Below, piece by piece: positions 1-9,523 of a DNA stretch of 64,000 nt. The notes under the pieces were generated by a model. It saw nothing but the letters and a program-made list of their open reading frames with translations, ran no database searches and was not told the DNA's origin. The position numbers and the translations under genes were made by a program. The number at the start of each line of letters is the position of its first letter. Positions within the stretch are counted from its first letter, which is position 1. This stretch comes from Pseudomonas sp. LB-090624. GTDB lineage: Bacteria; Pseudomonadota; Gammaproteobacteria; Pseudomonadales; Pseudomonadaceae. The DNA is taken from contig NZ_QJRL01000001.1 of the NCBI RefSeq assembly GCF_003205205.1, positions 1-64,000 on the forward strand, given 5' to 3'.

Positions 1-715
1 CCCCCGCCCCGCCGGCGACCATGCGAAGCACCCCGTCAAACCCCTCTGCCCGCACACGTACCCGCAGGCGTTGGCCCTCGCGCAGGGCCTGTTCTTCCAG
101 ATACAACGCCAGTGCACTGCCAGCCCCCAGGCCGACATGGCCATGGCTCAGGCTGTCGATGAAGCTGGGGGCCACCACACTGGCCAGCGGGTGGCCCAGC
201 GGCGTCACCAGCACCAGCGGGTCGTCGCGAAACGGCCGGGTCTGCAGGTGATCACTGGGGGCTGCGGTCGACACGATGCCAAGGTCAGCCATGCCTTGGG
301 TGATCGCTTGCACGATGCGCAAGCTCGGCAGCTCTTGCACATCCACGCTGACCCCGGGGTTGGCCGCCAGGTAGCTGGCCAGCAGTTCGGGCAGGTACTC
401 GGTAAGCGCGGCGGTGTTGCACAGCAGGCGCACCTGGCCCTGCTGCCCTTGCGCGTACTGGCCCAGGTCGAATTGCAGGCGTTCGACTTGCTGCGCTATC
501 AGCCGTGCATGCTGCAACAGGGCCTGGCCGGCCGGCGTCGGCTGGACGCCACGGCGATTACGCTCCAGCAAAGGGATACCCAGCGAAGCTTCCATGGCAC
601 GAATGCGCGCACTCGCCGCCGGCAGTGACAGGTGGGTGCGACTGGCACCGGCGGTGATATTGCCGCACTCCAGGGTGTGCTGAAAAAGCTTCAGGTCGAT
701 CAGGTCGAAATGCAT
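1..715 (-). CDS. LysR-family transcriptional regulator (partial)
   Basis: The reading frame begins at an ATG at 713-715 (MHFDLIDLKLFQ) and runs leftward off the window edge, so about 238 N-terminal residues are visible and the C-terminus is missing. Residues 1-60 form the typical LysR winged helix-turn-helix (GNITAGASRTHLSLPAASARI, RAMEASLGIPLLERNRRG). A periplasmic-binding-like effector domain follows (VRLLCNTAALTEYLPELL, VDVQELPSLRIVQAITQGMADLGIVS). The gene is divergent from the TSUP exporter that starts at 793, which is the usual arrangement for a LysR protein and its target. Control of that exporter is inferred, and the effector is unknown. Confidence 0.9.
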   Translation of the reverse strand, partial: MHFDLIDLKLFQHTLECGNITAGASRTHLSLPAASARIRAMEASLGIPLLERNRRGVQPTPAGQALLQHARLIAQQVERLQFDLGQYAQGQQGQVRLLCNTAALTEYLPELLASYLAANPGVSVDVQELPSLRIVQAITQGMADLGIVSTAAPSDHLQTRPFRDDPLVLVTPLGHPLASVVAPSFIDSLSHGHVGLGAGSALALYLEEQALREGQRLRVRVRAEGFDGVLRMVAGGAG

Positions 716-792
716 GTGGCTCTACCTAGGCAAGAGTCTGGGTGAATATAAGGCAGATTTTCATTCCACCCGGCAATCAGCATCATCGGCCC

Positions 793-1557
793 ATGAATAC
801 CTTGCTCGCTTTCTACCAGAACATAGGCCCAGCACTCACATTGCTGGTGGTACTGACCTTTGTGCTGGCAGGGGCGGTGAAGGGGGTGATTGGCCTCGGT
901 CTGCCGACCATTGCCATGGGCCTGCTGGGCCTGGCTCTGCAACCGGCGCAGGCAGCAGCATTACTGATCGTTCCTTCAACCCTCACCAACCTGTGGCAGC
1001 TGGCCAGCGGTGGGCAGCTGCGGGGTTTGCTGGTACGCCTGGGGCCGATGCTGGCGCTGATCTTTGTCGGCACCTTGCTGGGTAGCGCCTGGTTGGGGAT
1101 CAACAGTGGTCCATGGGCCGTACACGCGCTGGGGGCAGCCTTGCTGGTGTATGCGCTGTATGGGCTGATGGGCTCGGGCTTGCACCTGCAGGTGCGGCAT
1201 GAGCGCTGGCTGGGACCGCTTTGCGGGCTGATCACCGGCGTGGTCACCGCAGCGACCGGGGTGTTCGTGATGCCGGCTGTGCCCTACCTGCAGAGCCTGG
1301 GCCTGAGCCGGGAGCAGTTGATCCAGGCCCTGGGGCTGGCGTTCACCGTCTCGACCCTGGCCTTGGCCGTCGGCCTGGCCGGGCAGGATGCCCTGGGCGG
1401 GCAGGCGCTGGGTGCGTCTCTGCTGATGCTGGCGCCAGCCCTGCTCGGCATGCTGGCCGGCCAGTGGCTGCGTCAGCGCATCAGCGCGCTGTTGTTCAAG
1501 CGTTGCTTCTTCATTGGCTTGGCCATACTTGGCGGCCATCTGCTGATCAACGGCTAG
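793..1557 (+). CDS. TSUP family (TauE/SafE) membrane exporter
   Basis: This 254-residue, very hydrophobic protein has about eight predicted membrane helices and the TSUP-type repeat with glycine-rich segments (VLAGAVKGVIGLGLPTIAMG near the N-terminus and the matching CGLITGVVTAATGVFVMPAV in the second half). The family exports sulfonates, sulfite or other small organic anions across the inner membrane. The ATG at 793 gives a normal start just before the first helix. An in-frame GTG at 742 would add 17 polar residues and seems less likely. The divergent LysR gene is its probable regulator. The stop overlaps the convergent ABM gene by 11 bp. The substrate cannot be told from sequence. Confidence 0.85.
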   Translation: MNTLLAFYQNIGPALTLLVVLTFVLAGAVKGVIGLGLPTIAMGLLGLALQPAQAAALLIVPSTLTNLWQLASGGQLRGLLVRLGPMLALIFVGTLLGSAWLGINSGPWAVHALGAALLVYALYGLMGSGLHLQVRHERWLGPLCGLITGVVTAATGVFVMPAVPYLQSLGLSREQLIQALGLAFTVSTLALAVGLAGQDALGGQALGASLLMLAPALLGMLAGQWLRQRISALLFKRCFFIGLAILGGHLLING

Positions 1558-1861
1558 CGGACGAGGCGCTGAGCATGTCGACACGCTGGATATCGAAATC
1601 GCGCTCCAGATAGTCCATGCGCTTTTCGAAGAACGCGGTCATGTGTGGCAACGCCGAGTGCACATCCAGCGCGGCCTGGTCGGCCCACACTTCGAAAAAC
1701 ACAAACAGGCTCGGGTCCTGCTGGTCACGCAGCATGTGGTACTCGATGCAGCCCGGTTCCTGGCGGCTTGGCTCGACGTAAGGGCGGAACAGGGTTTCGA
1801 AGGCATCAGCCATTTCCGGGCGGGTCTTGGCTTTGAGGATGAAGGCGAACTGCTCACTCAT
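1547..1861 (-). CDS. antibiotic biosynthesis monooxygenase (ABM) domain protein, putative quinol monooxygenase
   Basis: This 104-residue protein consists of one ABM dimeric alpha/beta-barrel domain: an N-terminal strand (FAFILKAKTRPEMADAFE), the family segment around residue 37 (EPGCIEYHMLRDQQDP), a strand FVFFEVWADQAALDVH, and a terminal HMTAFFEKR helix. Family members such as YgiN are cofactor-free oxygenases acting on quinols or similar reduced aromatics in the cytosol. The reaction here is inferred from the family only. The gene converges on the TSUP exporter with an 11-bp overlap. It is divergent from the MdaB-type quinone reductase at 2024, which recalls the YgiN/MdaB quinone-cycle pairing known in E. 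coli. Confidence 0.85.
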   Translation of the reverse strand: MSEQFAFILKAKTRPEMADAFETLFRPYVEPSRQEPGCIEYHMLRDQQDPSLFVFFEVWADQAALDVHSALPHMTAFFEKRMDYLERDFDIQRVDMLSASSASR

Positions 1862-2023
1862 GGGACGCTACTCATTGATGGAAGGTGAACAGATTCTACG
1901 GCAATAATCTGTGCGGTATTCGTGACTTCAGGTCAATTGTATTTTGCTCTACAGAGGCTGTATCGCCCGCCTGCGAGCCTCTAACCTGCCGGCCTGAATT
2001 TCTGGAACGGCCCGGAGGCCAGC

Positions 2024-2614
2024 ATGAAAAAGATTCTTCTGCTCAACGGTGGCAAGCAGTTCGCCCATTCCGATGGTCGCCTCAACACAACGTTGCACCA
2101 GGCTGCGGTGGCTCACCTGGACCGGGCCGGTTTCGATGTGCGTGAAACGTTCATCGATGGTGGCTACGACGCCCAGCAAGAGGTAGAGAAATTCCTCTGG
2201 GCCGATGTGGTGATCTACCAGATGCCCGGCTGGTGGATGGGCGCGCCGTGGACAGTGAAAAAGTACGTCGATGATGTGTTCACCGCTGGCCACGGCAGCC
2301 TGTATGCCAACGACGGCCGTACCCGGTCGGACCACACGCAGAAGTACGGCAGCGGTGGTTTGGTGCACGGCAAGCAGTATATGTTGTCGCTGACCTGGAA
2401 CGCGCCGCAGCAGGCCTTCGATGACCCGAGCGACTTCTTCGAGGGCCGGGGTGTGGACGCGGTGTATTTCCCGTTCCACAAGGCTAACCAGTTCCTTGGC
2501 ATGACTGGCCTGCCGACTTTCCTGGCGACGGATGTGATGAAGCGCCCGGATGTGCCGGCGGCCTTGGCGGCCTATGAAGCGCATCTGGACAAGGTGTTTG
2601 GCAAGGCGCAGTAA
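2024..2614 (+). CDS. mdaB: NAD(P)H-dependent quinone reductase, MdaB/flavodoxin-like fold
   Basis: The 196-residue product matches the length and pattern of MdaB (NADPH:quinone reductase, FAD-binding, cytosolic). It starts with a beta-strand and glycine loop (ILLLNGGKQFAHSDGRLN), and has the conserved MPGWWMGAPWTVKKYVDDVF segment near residues 66-85 that lines the flavin site and the LTWNAPQQAF region. MdaB performs two-electron reduction of quinones and so limits semiquinone formation. The AGGCCAGC stretch before the ATG supplies a weak ribosome site. The divergent ABM gene suggests a shared quinone-stress role. The substrate is inferred. Confidence 0.88.
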   Translation: MKKILLLNGGKQFAHSDGRLNTTLHQAAVAHLDRAGFDVRETFIDGGYDAQQEVEKFLWADVVIYQMPGWWMGAPWTVKKYVDDVFTAGHGSLYANDGRTRSDHTQKYGSGGLVHGKQYMLSLTWNAPQQAFDDPSDFFEGRGVDAVYFPFHKANQFLGMTGLPTFLATDVMKRPDVPAALAAYEAHLDKVFGKAQ

Positions 2615-2709
2615 TGTGTTGCCCGCGAAGAGGCCGGTACAGGCGCCGCTGGACTTGGCCTCGGCAAGCGGCTATCTAATCTTTGCAGACTCCAATCACA
2701 GGCCCAGAT

Positions 2710-3606
2710 GTGAAAACCCGCTCCGAAGAACTCCAGGTATTTGTCGCCGTCATCGACTGCGGCTCGATCTCTGCCGCTGCCGAGCAGATGGGCCAGACCC
2801 CATCTGCCGTCAGCCGCACCCTGTCCCGCCTGGAGGGCAAGCTAGGTACCACCTTGGTGAACCGCACTACCCGGCGCATGGACCTCACCGAGGAAGGCCG
2901 TTTCTTCGTCGAGCGTGCGCGCTTGATTTTGCAGCAGATGGACGACATGGAAGAGCGCCTGTCGATGAACCGCCAGACCGCCACCGGGCGTCTGCGTATC
3001 AACGCCGCTGCGCCATTCATGCTGCATGCCATCCTGCCGTGGATCGGCGAGTTCCGCCGCCAGTACCCGGGCATCGAGCTGGAGCTGAACACCGACGACC
3101 TGATCATCGACCTGCTGGAACAGAGCACCGATGTGGCAATACGCATTGGTGAACTGGCCGATTCCAGCCTGCACGCACGTAACCTGGGTTGCAGCCCGGT
3201 GCAGGTGCTGGCCAGCCCGGCCTATCTGGAACAGCACGGCACGCCACAGCGCGTCGAGGACCTGGCCAACCATTGCCTGCTTGGCTTCAGCCAACCCGAG
3301 TCGCTCAACCACTGGCCGCTACGGCATGCCCAGGGCGATCGCTGGAGCATCCGCCCGGCGCTTATCGCCTCCAGCGGGGAGACCTTGCGCCAGCTGGCAC
3401 TGGCTGGCGAAGGCATCGTCAGCCTGTCGCACTTCATGACCCACGAAGACATCCGGGCCGGGCGCCTGCAGGTGCTGCTGAGCGAGGCCAACAACGGCTA
3501 CCGCCAGCCGATCCACGCGGTGTACTACCGTAACACCCAGTTGGCGCTGCGCATCCAGTGCTTTCTCGATTTCATCCAGCGCAAGCTTGCGATGTACGCC
3601 TGCTGA
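2710..3606 (+). CDS. LysR-family transcriptional regulator
   Basis: This 298-residue LysR protein has a helix-turn-helix at about residues 15-50 (CGSISAAAEQMGQTPSAVSR, TLSRLEGKLGTTLVNRTTRR) and an effector domain whose conserved ADSSLHARNLG and GIVSLSHFM segments resemble CrgA/DsdC-like members. I chose the GTG at 2710 because it gives the usual short lead into KTRSEELQVF. A TTG at 2683 in the same frame would add nine residues without a better ribosome site. It lies 95 bp after mdaB in the same direction and could be co-transcribed, though a REP-like fragment (2625-2660) separates them. The target is unknown; mdaB is a candidate. Confidence 0.88.
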   Translation: MKTRSEELQVFVAVIDCGSISAAAEQMGQTPSAVSRTLSRLEGKLGTTLVNRTTRRMDLTEEGRFFVERARLILQQMDDMEERLSMNRQTATGRLRINAAAPFMLHAILPWIGEFRRQYPGIELELNTDDLIIDLLEQSTDVAIRIGELADSSLHARNLGCSPVQVLASPAYLEQHGTPQRVEDLANHCLLGFSQPESLNHWPLRHAQGDRWSIRPALIASSGETLRQLALAGEGIVSLSHFMTHEDIRAGRLQVLLSEANNGYRQPIHAVYYRNTQLALRIQCFLDFIQRKLAMYAC

Positions 3607-3723
3607 GTTGCCTGAACGCGACAGATCCTGTCCACAGGCGGCGAAACTTCCTTCGGTTGATTGCACAGTCGCAGCGCTTCGGCCTTACTGACTGCTCAAC
3701 AAAAACAACACCAAGGAAGTGTC

Positions 3724-5391
3724 ATGCGTATTGTTCCGTTCCAGTACCTGGCTCTCGCAGCCGCGATCCTGAGCTGTTCCTCGGTTTACGCCGCCAATCT
3801 GGAGGGCGGCGCGGTGGCTGCACCCGATCAATATGGTGCACAGGTAGCCGCCGATATCCTGAAAAAGGGCGGCAACGCGGTAGATGCTGCAGTGGCCACG
3901 GCATTCACCCTGGCGGTGACGTACCCCGAGGCCGGTAATATCGGCGGTGGTGGCTTCATGACCCTCTTCGTTGACGGCAAGCCGTACTTCCTCGACTACC
4001 GCGAGGTTGCGCCCAAGGCTGCCACGCGCAACATGTACCTGGACGACAAGGGCGAGGTGATCGAGAACCTTAGCCTGGTCGGTGTACGCGCCGCTGGCGT
4101 GCCCGGCACAGTGATGGGCCTGTGGGAGGCGCACAAGAAGTTCGGCAAGCTGCCCTGGGGCGAGCTGCTGACCCCGGCCATCGGCTATGCGAAAAACGGC
4201 TTCAAGGTGGCGGAAAAGCAATACCAGTACCGCAACGATGCCCAAGGCATGTTCAAGACCGCGACCAACTTCAACGACTACTTTGGCAACATGAAGGTCG
4301 GCGAGTTGTTCAAGCAGCCGGAAATGGCACAGACCCTGGAGCGTATCGCCGACAGGGGCGTAAGCGAGTTCTACCAGGGCAAGACCGCCGACTTGCTGGT
4401 GGCCCAGATGCAGGCCGACAAGGGCCTGATCACCAAGGAAGACCTGAAGGACTACAAGGCCGTATGGCGTGAGCCCATGGCCGTGAGCTGGCGTGGCAAC
4501 GTGGTCTACACCGCGCCACCGCCAAGCTCCGGCGGTGTTGCCCTGGCCCAGCTGCTGGGCATCAAGGAAGACCGCGCTGCGGACTTCAAGGGGGTGGCGC
4601 ACAATTCGGCGCAGTACATTCATTTGCTGGCCGAGATCGAGAAGCGGGTGTTCGCCGACCGGGCGGATTACCTCGGCGACCCGGCTTTCACAAAAGTGCC
4701 TGTGGACAAGCTGGTGGCCAAGGATTATCTGGCCAAGCGCGCTGCGCAGGTCAACCCGAAGGCCATTTCCGACACCGACAAGGTCAAGCCGGGCCTGGAG
4801 CCGCACCAGACTACGCATTTCTCGATCGTCGACAAACAGGGCAACGCGGTCAGCAACACGTACACCCTCAACCTCGACTACGGCAGTGGCGTGGTGGTGA
4901 AGGGGGCGGGCTTCCTGCTGAACGACGAGATGGATGACTTCAGCGCCAAGCCGGGGGCGGCGAATGCCTTTGGTGTGGTCGGTGGCGATGCCAACGCCAT
5001 CGAACCGGGCAAGCGCATGCTGTCGTCCATGAGCCCCAGCCTGATGACCCGTGACGGCAAGGTCGAGCTGGTGATCGGCACCCCGGGCGGGTCGCGGATC
5101 TTCACCTCGATCTTCCAGGTGATGAATAACCTGTATGACTACGGCATGCCGCTGGACAAGGCCGTGGCGGCGCAGCGCGTGCATCACCAGTTGCTGCCCA
5201 AGGACACCATCTACTTTGACAGCTATGCCCCGCTGACCGGGCCGGTGGCTGATGAGTTGAAGACGATGGGCTACGTGCTGGAAGACCAGGGTTGGGAGAT
5301 GGGCGATATCCAGGCGATCCGGGTGGAGGGTGCGAAGCTGGAGACCGCTTCCGATCCACGTGGGCGTGGGGTGGGGATGATCGTCAAGTAA
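3724..5391 (+). CDS. ggt: gamma-glutamyltransferase, periplasmic
   Basis: This 555-residue precursor of a self-processing Ntn hydrolase cleaves the gamma-glutamyl bond of glutathione and gamma-glutamyl amines, or transfers it. A Sec signal peptide is clear (MRIVPFQYLALAAAILSCSS, cleavage near VYA-AN). The autoprocessing/catalytic threonine is Thr363, the first of TTHFSIVD. Further family motifs are NIGGGGFM, the PPPSSGG loop, MDDFSAKPG and SSMSPS. The ATG at 3724 has a good AAGGAAG ribosome site; an upstream in-frame start would bury the signal peptide. It sits alone between a LysR gene and the chemoreceptor. P. putida carries more than one ggt-like gene, so this one's exact role is inferred. 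Confidence 0.93.
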   Translation: MRIVPFQYLALAAAILSCSSVYAANLEGGAVAAPDQYGAQVAADILKKGGNAVDAAVATAFTLAVTYPEAGNIGGGGFMTLFVDGKPYFLDYREVAPKAATRNMYLDDKGEVIENLSLVGVRAAGVPGTVMGLWEAHKKFGKLPWGELLTPAIGYAKNGFKVAEKQYQYRNDAQGMFKTATNFNDYFGNMKVGELFKQPEMAQTLERIADRGVSEFYQGKTADLLVAQMQADKGLITKEDLKDYKAVWREPMAVSWRGNVVYTAPPPSSGGVALAQLLGIKEDRAADFKGVAHNSAQYIHLLAEIEKRVFADRADYLGDPAFTKVPVDKLVAKDYLAKRAAQVNPKAISDTDKVKPGLEPHQTTHFSIVDKQGNAVSNTYTLNLDYGSGVVVKGAGFLLNDEMDDFSAKPGAANAFGVVGGDANAIEPGKRMLSSMSPSLMTRDGKVELVIGTPGGSRIFTSIFQVMNNLYDYGMPLDKAVAAQRVHHQLLPKDTIYFDSYAPLTGPVADELKTMGYVLEDQGWEMGDIQAIRVEGAKLETASDPRGRGVGMIVK

Positions 5392-5509
5392 TACCTGTCA
5401 GCACGCCGGGAGGGCCTTGCCTTCCTGGCGCGACACAAGGGCGCTTCCCCAAAGACCGGCGTACGTGGATCGATGGGGTAGCGGACTTGTGTCGGGACAG
5501 CGCCGAAGG

Positions 5510-7429
5510 TCAGACGCGGAACTGACTGACCAGCATCTGCAACTGCCCACCCAACCGTGCCAGCTCGACACTCGATGCTGCTGTCTCATCGCTGGCCGCT
5601 GCGGTCTGCTCCGACACATCCCGCACATTCAGGATGCTGCGGCTGATTTCTTCAGCCACCGCACTCTGCTGCTCCGCCGCCGCAGCAATCTGCTGGTTCA
5701 TCGACTGGATGCCCGAAACCGTACTGGTGATGTTTTCCAACGAGGCGCCGGCCTTGCGTGCCAACTCGACGCTGCTGTCGGTCAAGGTACGGCTGCCCTG
5801 CATGGCGTTCGCCACTTGCTGAGTACCCTGCTGCAGGCTGGCAATCAGCTCTTCGATCTCTTCGGTGGACTTCTGCGTGCGCTGGGCCAGGCCACGCACT
5901 TCGTCGGCGACCACGGCAAATCCACGCCCGGCCTCGCCAGCACGTGCCGCCTCGATCGCCGCATTGAGCGCCAGCAGGTTGGTCTGTTCGGCTACCGACT
6001 TGATCACGTCCATCACGCTGCCGATTTTCTGGCTTTCCTGCTGCAGCAGGTTCATGGCCTCGGTGGAGCGATGCATGTCCTCGGCCAGGCGTTCGATCTG
6101 GCCAATCGCTTCACCCACTACGCGGTCGCCAGCGCGGGCTTCGTCGTCGGCATTGGTGGCGGCATGTGAGGCCTGCTCGGCGTTGCGCGCGACCTCCTGA
6201 ACGGTGGCCGCCATTTCGTGCATGGCGGTGGCCACCTGGTCGGTCTCAACCTTCTGGCTGTTGGCGCCGGCGCTGGTCTGTTCGGTGACTGCCGACAGCT
6301 CTTCGGCGGCGCTGGCGATCTGCGTGACGCCATCACGGATGCCACTGATCAGCTCGCGCAGGGTCGTGCCCATGCGCGCGATGCCCTGTTGCAGCACACC
6401 CAGTTCATCGCGGCGGGTGACGCGCAGGTGCTGGGTGAGGTCGCCGCTGGCGATCTTCTCCACCGCCACCAGGGTGTCGTGCAGCGGGCGGGTGATCTGA
6501 CGGGTAATCAGCACCGCTGCCAGCACGCCGACCAGCAGCGCCAGTAGCGTGGCGATGGCCTGCAGGCTGCGAGCCTGGCTGCTCTCGATGTCGCGGCGCT
6601 CCAGCTGGATCTTGTACAGCGCATCGCTGCGCTTGACGATATCGGCACCCTGCACGGTCATTTCGGCGCGTGAGGTGGTGATGTTGGCGACCGCGTCGCG
6701 GAACTGGCTCACGGCGTTGCGGTAGGCCAGCACCGCGCTTTCGAACTGTTGCAGGCGAGCTTCTTCGGTAGGCAGCTGGCGCTTGAGGTTGTCGACATCG
6801 GCCAGTGCGGCGTCCAGCTGGCGCAGAGCGGCTTGCTCGTTGGCGGCACTGTTGTCGGCAATATAGCCACGCACGTCGATGCGCACCTGCAGCAGTTGCT
6901 GGCGGGCCTTGCTGATCAGCTGGTACTGGGCCAGGCGCGTGCTGTCGGCTTCTGGGCGCGCCATTACTTCCTGACTGAGCACGTCCATGGCCTGGTCGGC
7001 GCGGGAGGCTGAGCTGTCCATGGCTGTACGTGCGGAGCGGGTAGCGTCGTAGCCTTGGCGCATCTTGTTCAGCGACAACTTGTAGGCGCTGATGGTCTCG
7101 CCCAGTTCACCCAGCAGCTTGACGTTTTCCGGGCTCTTGAAGGTGCTGGACAGGTAGGCCTGTTGCTTGCTGAAGGCGTCCAACTTGGCCTGGGTGTTGG
7201 CGGCTGCGGCATCGTCGCCGTTGGCGATCATGTACTGCAGGCGCGCGATGCGCAGGTCGGTGAGGTCCTTGTTCAGCTGGCCAATGTCACCCATCCAGTT
7301 GCTGCGATCGATCAGGCTGCCGAGGCTGGTCCAGCCGGTCAGAGCCAGCAGGCCGGTAAGGACCAGCACCAGGCCGAAGCCCAGGCCGAGTTTGAGGTTG
7401 ACGCTGATGTTGGCGAACCAGCTGTTCAT
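5510..7429 (-). CDS. mcpS: methyl-accepting chemotaxis protein with helical bimodular (HBM) sensor, McpS type
   Basis: The 639-residue chemoreceptor has TM1 at about residues 12-32 and a long all-helical periplasmic sensor of about 250 residues, the size of an HBM domain. TM2 (about 285-305, [16 protein letters not shown]) is followed by a HAMP domain and a cytoplasmic signalling domain whose tip ([19 protein letters not shown]) lies near residue 500. Length, sensor type and position two genes from pcaHG fit McpS of P. putida KT2440, which mediates taxis to TCA intermediates such as malate, succinate and citrate. The identity rests on remembered sequence. The ATG at 7427-7429 starts just before TM1; the upstream extension of the frame has no membrane or family features. 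No methylesterase-binding pentapeptide is present at the C-terminus. Confidence 0.85.
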   Translation of the reverse strand: MNSWFANISVNLKLGLGFGLVLVLTGLLALTGWTSLGSLIDRSNWMGDIGQLNKDLTDLRIARLQYMIANGDDAAAANTQAKLDAFSKQQAYLSSTFKSPENVKLLGELGETISAYKLSLNKMRQGYDATRSARTAMDSSASRADQAMDVLSQEVMARPEADSTRLAQYQLISKARQQLLQVRIDVRGYIADNSAANEQAALRQLDAALADVDNLKRQLPTEEARLQQFESAVLAYRNAVSQFRDAVANITTSRAEMTVQGADIVKRSDALYKIQLERRDIESSQARSLQAIATLLALLVGVLAAVLITRQITRPLHDTLVAVEKIASGDLTQHLRVTRRDELGVLQQGIARMGTTLRELISGIRDGVTQIASAAEELSAVTEQTSAGANSQKVETDQVATAMHEMAATVQEVARNAEQASHAATNADDEARAGDRVVGEAIGQIERLAEDMHRSTEAMNLLQQESQKIGSVMDVIKSVAEQTNLLALNAAIEAARAGEAGRGFAVVADEVRGLAQRTQKSTEEIEELIASLQQGTQQVANAMQGSRTLTDSSVELARKAGASLENITSTVSGIQSMNQQIAAAAEQQSAVAEEISRSILNVRDVSEQTAAASDETAASSVELARLGGQLQMLVSQFRV

Positions 7430-7700
7430 GCACGCTCTCCAGAAGTAGTTTTCGCTCGCTTGATCTTCGATCGCCAGGCGTTGTTGTTCTGGGTGCCCGC
7501 TGACTCGTGCAGGGGTTATCGGCAATGAATGCGGAAGCTGAAACGCTTTTTCAGCAAAATATGAGCAAGCGCTCTGGCGCGGGCGCTGTGGGAGCGGGTT
7601 CACCCGCGAAGCAGGCGACGCGGTAGATGGCACCAGCTTTGCCGGTGTTCGCGGCTACCGCCGTTCCTGAAGCGACCGCGTCAGCCTGTCGGGCCGGGTA

Positions 7701-8594
7701 TCAGAGGTTGCGCGAACTGAAAGTATCGCAGCTGTTCACCTCACCTTGGGCAAACCCGGCCTTGAACCAACGCACCCGCTGCGCCGAGGTGCCATGGGTG
7801 AACGAGTCCGGTACCACGCGGCCACGGCCTTGCTGTTGCAGGCGGTCATCGCCAATGGCATTGGCTGCGTTGAGTGCCTCCTCGACATCACCCGGTTCCA
7901 GCCAGTTCAGGCGCTTCTGTGCCTGGTAGGCCCATACCCCGGCCAGGCAGTCGGCCTGCAGTTCCTGGCGCACCAGCAACCCGTTGTCACCCTCCATGCG
8001 CTGACCGCTGCGGCGGGCGGCATCGACCTTGGCCGAAACACCCAACAAGGTCTGCACATGGTGGCCGATTTCGTGGGCGATCACATAAGCCTGGGCGAAG
8101 TCACCAGCTGCCGCGAAGCGGGTTTCCATTTCGCGGAAGAACGACATGTCGAGGTAAACCCGCTGGTCCGCCGGGCAGTAGAACGGTCCCACCGCCGCCG
8201 ATGCAAAGCCACAGGCTGAATTGACCTGGCCACTGAACAGTACCAGTTTAGGGTCGCGGTATTGCTTGCCGGCTTCAGCGAACAGCGCTTTCCAGGTGTC
8301 CTCGGTATCGCCCAGGACCGAGGCAACGAACTCGGCTTGCTGGTCATTTGCCGGTGGCGCCTTGCCGCCCGCCCCACTGGGCGCCGTCTGCTGTTGTTGC
8401 TGCTCCATCTGGCCGGTGAGCTGGCCAAGAATCTGCAACGGGTCCTGCCCGGTGAGCCAGCCGATGCCGACAATCAGCAGGATTGCCCCAAGGCCTAGCC
8501 CCTTGCCGCCGCCGAAACGCATGCCGCCGCCACCGCCACCTTCGCCTCGGGCATCGACCACATTGTCGCTGCGTCGGCCTTTTCGCCATTCCAT
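7701..8594 (-). CDS. neutral zinc metallopeptidase, YpfJ family
   Basis: This 297-residue membrane-anchored peptidase belongs to the YpfJ/zinc-metallopeptidase family. It has an N-terminal cytoplasmic lead rich in glycine (MEWRKGRRSDNVVDARGEGG), one membrane helix at about residues 32-50 (LGLGAILLIVGIGWLTG), a Q-rich linker, and the zinc motif HEIGHH near residue 175. The downstream QELQADCLAGVWAY supplies the third ligand and core. The substrate is unknown for the family. The ATG at 8592-8594 is preceded on its strand by a GGAGAG ribosome site. It is divergent from pcaHG and shares that intergenic region. Confidence 0.9.
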   Translation of the reverse strand: MEWRKGRRSDNVVDARGEGGGGGGMRFGGGKGLGLGAILLIVGIGWLTGQDPLQILGQLTGQMEQQQQQTAPSGAGGKAPPANDQQAEFVASVLGDTEDTWKALFAEAGKQYRDPKLVLFSGQVNSACGFASAAVGPFYCPADQRVYLDMSFFREMETRFAAAGDFAQAYVIAHEIGHHVQTLLGVSAKVDAARRSGQRMEGDNGLLVRQELQADCLAGVWAYQAQKRLNWLEPGDVEEALNAANAIGDDRLQQQGRGRVVPDSFTHGTSAQRVRWFKAGFAQGEVNSCDTFSSRNL

Positions 8595-8671
8595 GAATGC
8601 TCTCCGGAGCGTGAAACAAGTAGACAAGATTAGTCCACGACTGCGCCTGGTGTCAGACCAAGCTGTTAACC

Positions 8672-8689
8672 CATAACCAAATGGTTATG
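8672..8689 (+). promoter_or_regulatory. PcaQ-type palindrome upstream of pcaHG
   Basis: An 18-bp palindrome, CATAACCA-AA-TGGTTATG, lies 104 bp before the pcaH start. Its core, ATAACC-N4-GGTTAT, matches the PcaQ (LysR) site described in Sinorhizobium and Agrobacterium (ATAACC-N4-GGTTAA) at all but the last base. It is also 77 bp from the start of the divergent peptidase. That a PcaQ-like protein acts here is inference; no LysR gene adjoins. Confidence 0.6.
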
Positions 8690-8793
8690 TTGCAAGCAGC
8701 TCAATTCAATATTCATCGCGCGCGACATGCTCGAAACTGCAAGTCCGCCTGCCACGCCCAGGCGTTCTCATAATTCCAAGAGAGGAAACCGGC

Positions 8794-9513
8794 ATGCCCG
8801 CCCAGGACAACAGCCGCTTCGTGATCCGTGATCGCAACTGGCACCCTAAAGCCCTTACGCCTGACTACAAGACGTCCATTGCCCGCTCGCCGCGCCAGGC
8901 ACTGGTCAGCATTCCACAGTCGATCAGTGAAACCACTGGTCCGGACTTTTCCCACCTGGGCTTCGGCGCCCACGACCATGACTTGCTGCTGAACTTCAAC
9001 AACGGTGGCCTGCCGATCGGTGAGCGCATCATCGTTGCCGGCCGCGTCGTCGACCAGTACGGCAAGCCTGTGCCGAATACCCTGGTAGAGATGTGGCAAG
9101 CCAACGCCGGCGGCCGCTATCGCCACAAGAACGACCGCTACCTGGCACCGCTGGACCCGAACTTCGGTGGCGTCGGCCGCTGCTTGACCGACCGTGATGG
9201 CTACTACAGCTTCCGCACCATCAAGCCGGGCCCGTACCCATGGCGCAACGGCCCGAACGATTGGCGTCCGGCGCACATCCACTTCGCCATCAGCGGCCCG
9301 TCGATTGCCACCAAGCTGATCACCCAGCTGTATTTCGAAGGTGACCCCCTCATCCCGATGTGCCCGATCGTCAAGTCGATCGCCAACCCTGAAGCCGTGC
9401 AGCAGTTGATCGCCAAGCTCGACATGAGCAACGCCAACCCGATGGACTGCCTGGCCTACCGCTTCGACATCGTGCTGCGCGGCCAGCGCAAGACCCACTT
9501 CGAAAACTGCTGA
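8794..9513 (+). CDS. pcaH: protocatechuate 3,4-dioxygenase beta subunit
   Basis: The 239-residue beta subunit carries the catalytic non-haem Fe(III). All four ligands are visible: Tyr109 (in GGRYRHKN), Tyr148 ([10 protein letters not shown]), His161 and His163 (RPAHIHF), equal to Y108/Y147/H160/H162 of the mature P. putida enzyme. With PcaG it forms the intradiol dioxygenase that opens protocatechuate to beta-carboxy-cis,cis-muconate, the entry of the beta-ketoadipate pathway. AGAGGAAA before the ATG is a good ribosome site. pcaG follows after 10 bp. A PcaQ-type palindrome lies upstream. Confidence 0.98.
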   Translation: MPAQDNSRFVIRDRNWHPKALTPDYKTSIARSPRQALVSIPQSISETTGPDFSHLGFGAHDHDLLLNFNNGGLPIGERIIVAGRVVDQYGKPVPNTLVEMWQANAGGRYRHKNDRYLAPLDPNFGGVGRCLTDRDGYYSFRTIKPGPYPWRNGPNDWRPAHIHFAISGPSIATKLITQLYFEGDPLIPMCPIVKSIANPEAVQQLIAKLDMSNANPMDCLAYRFDIVLRGQRKTHFENC

Positions 9514-9523
9514 GGACCCCGCC

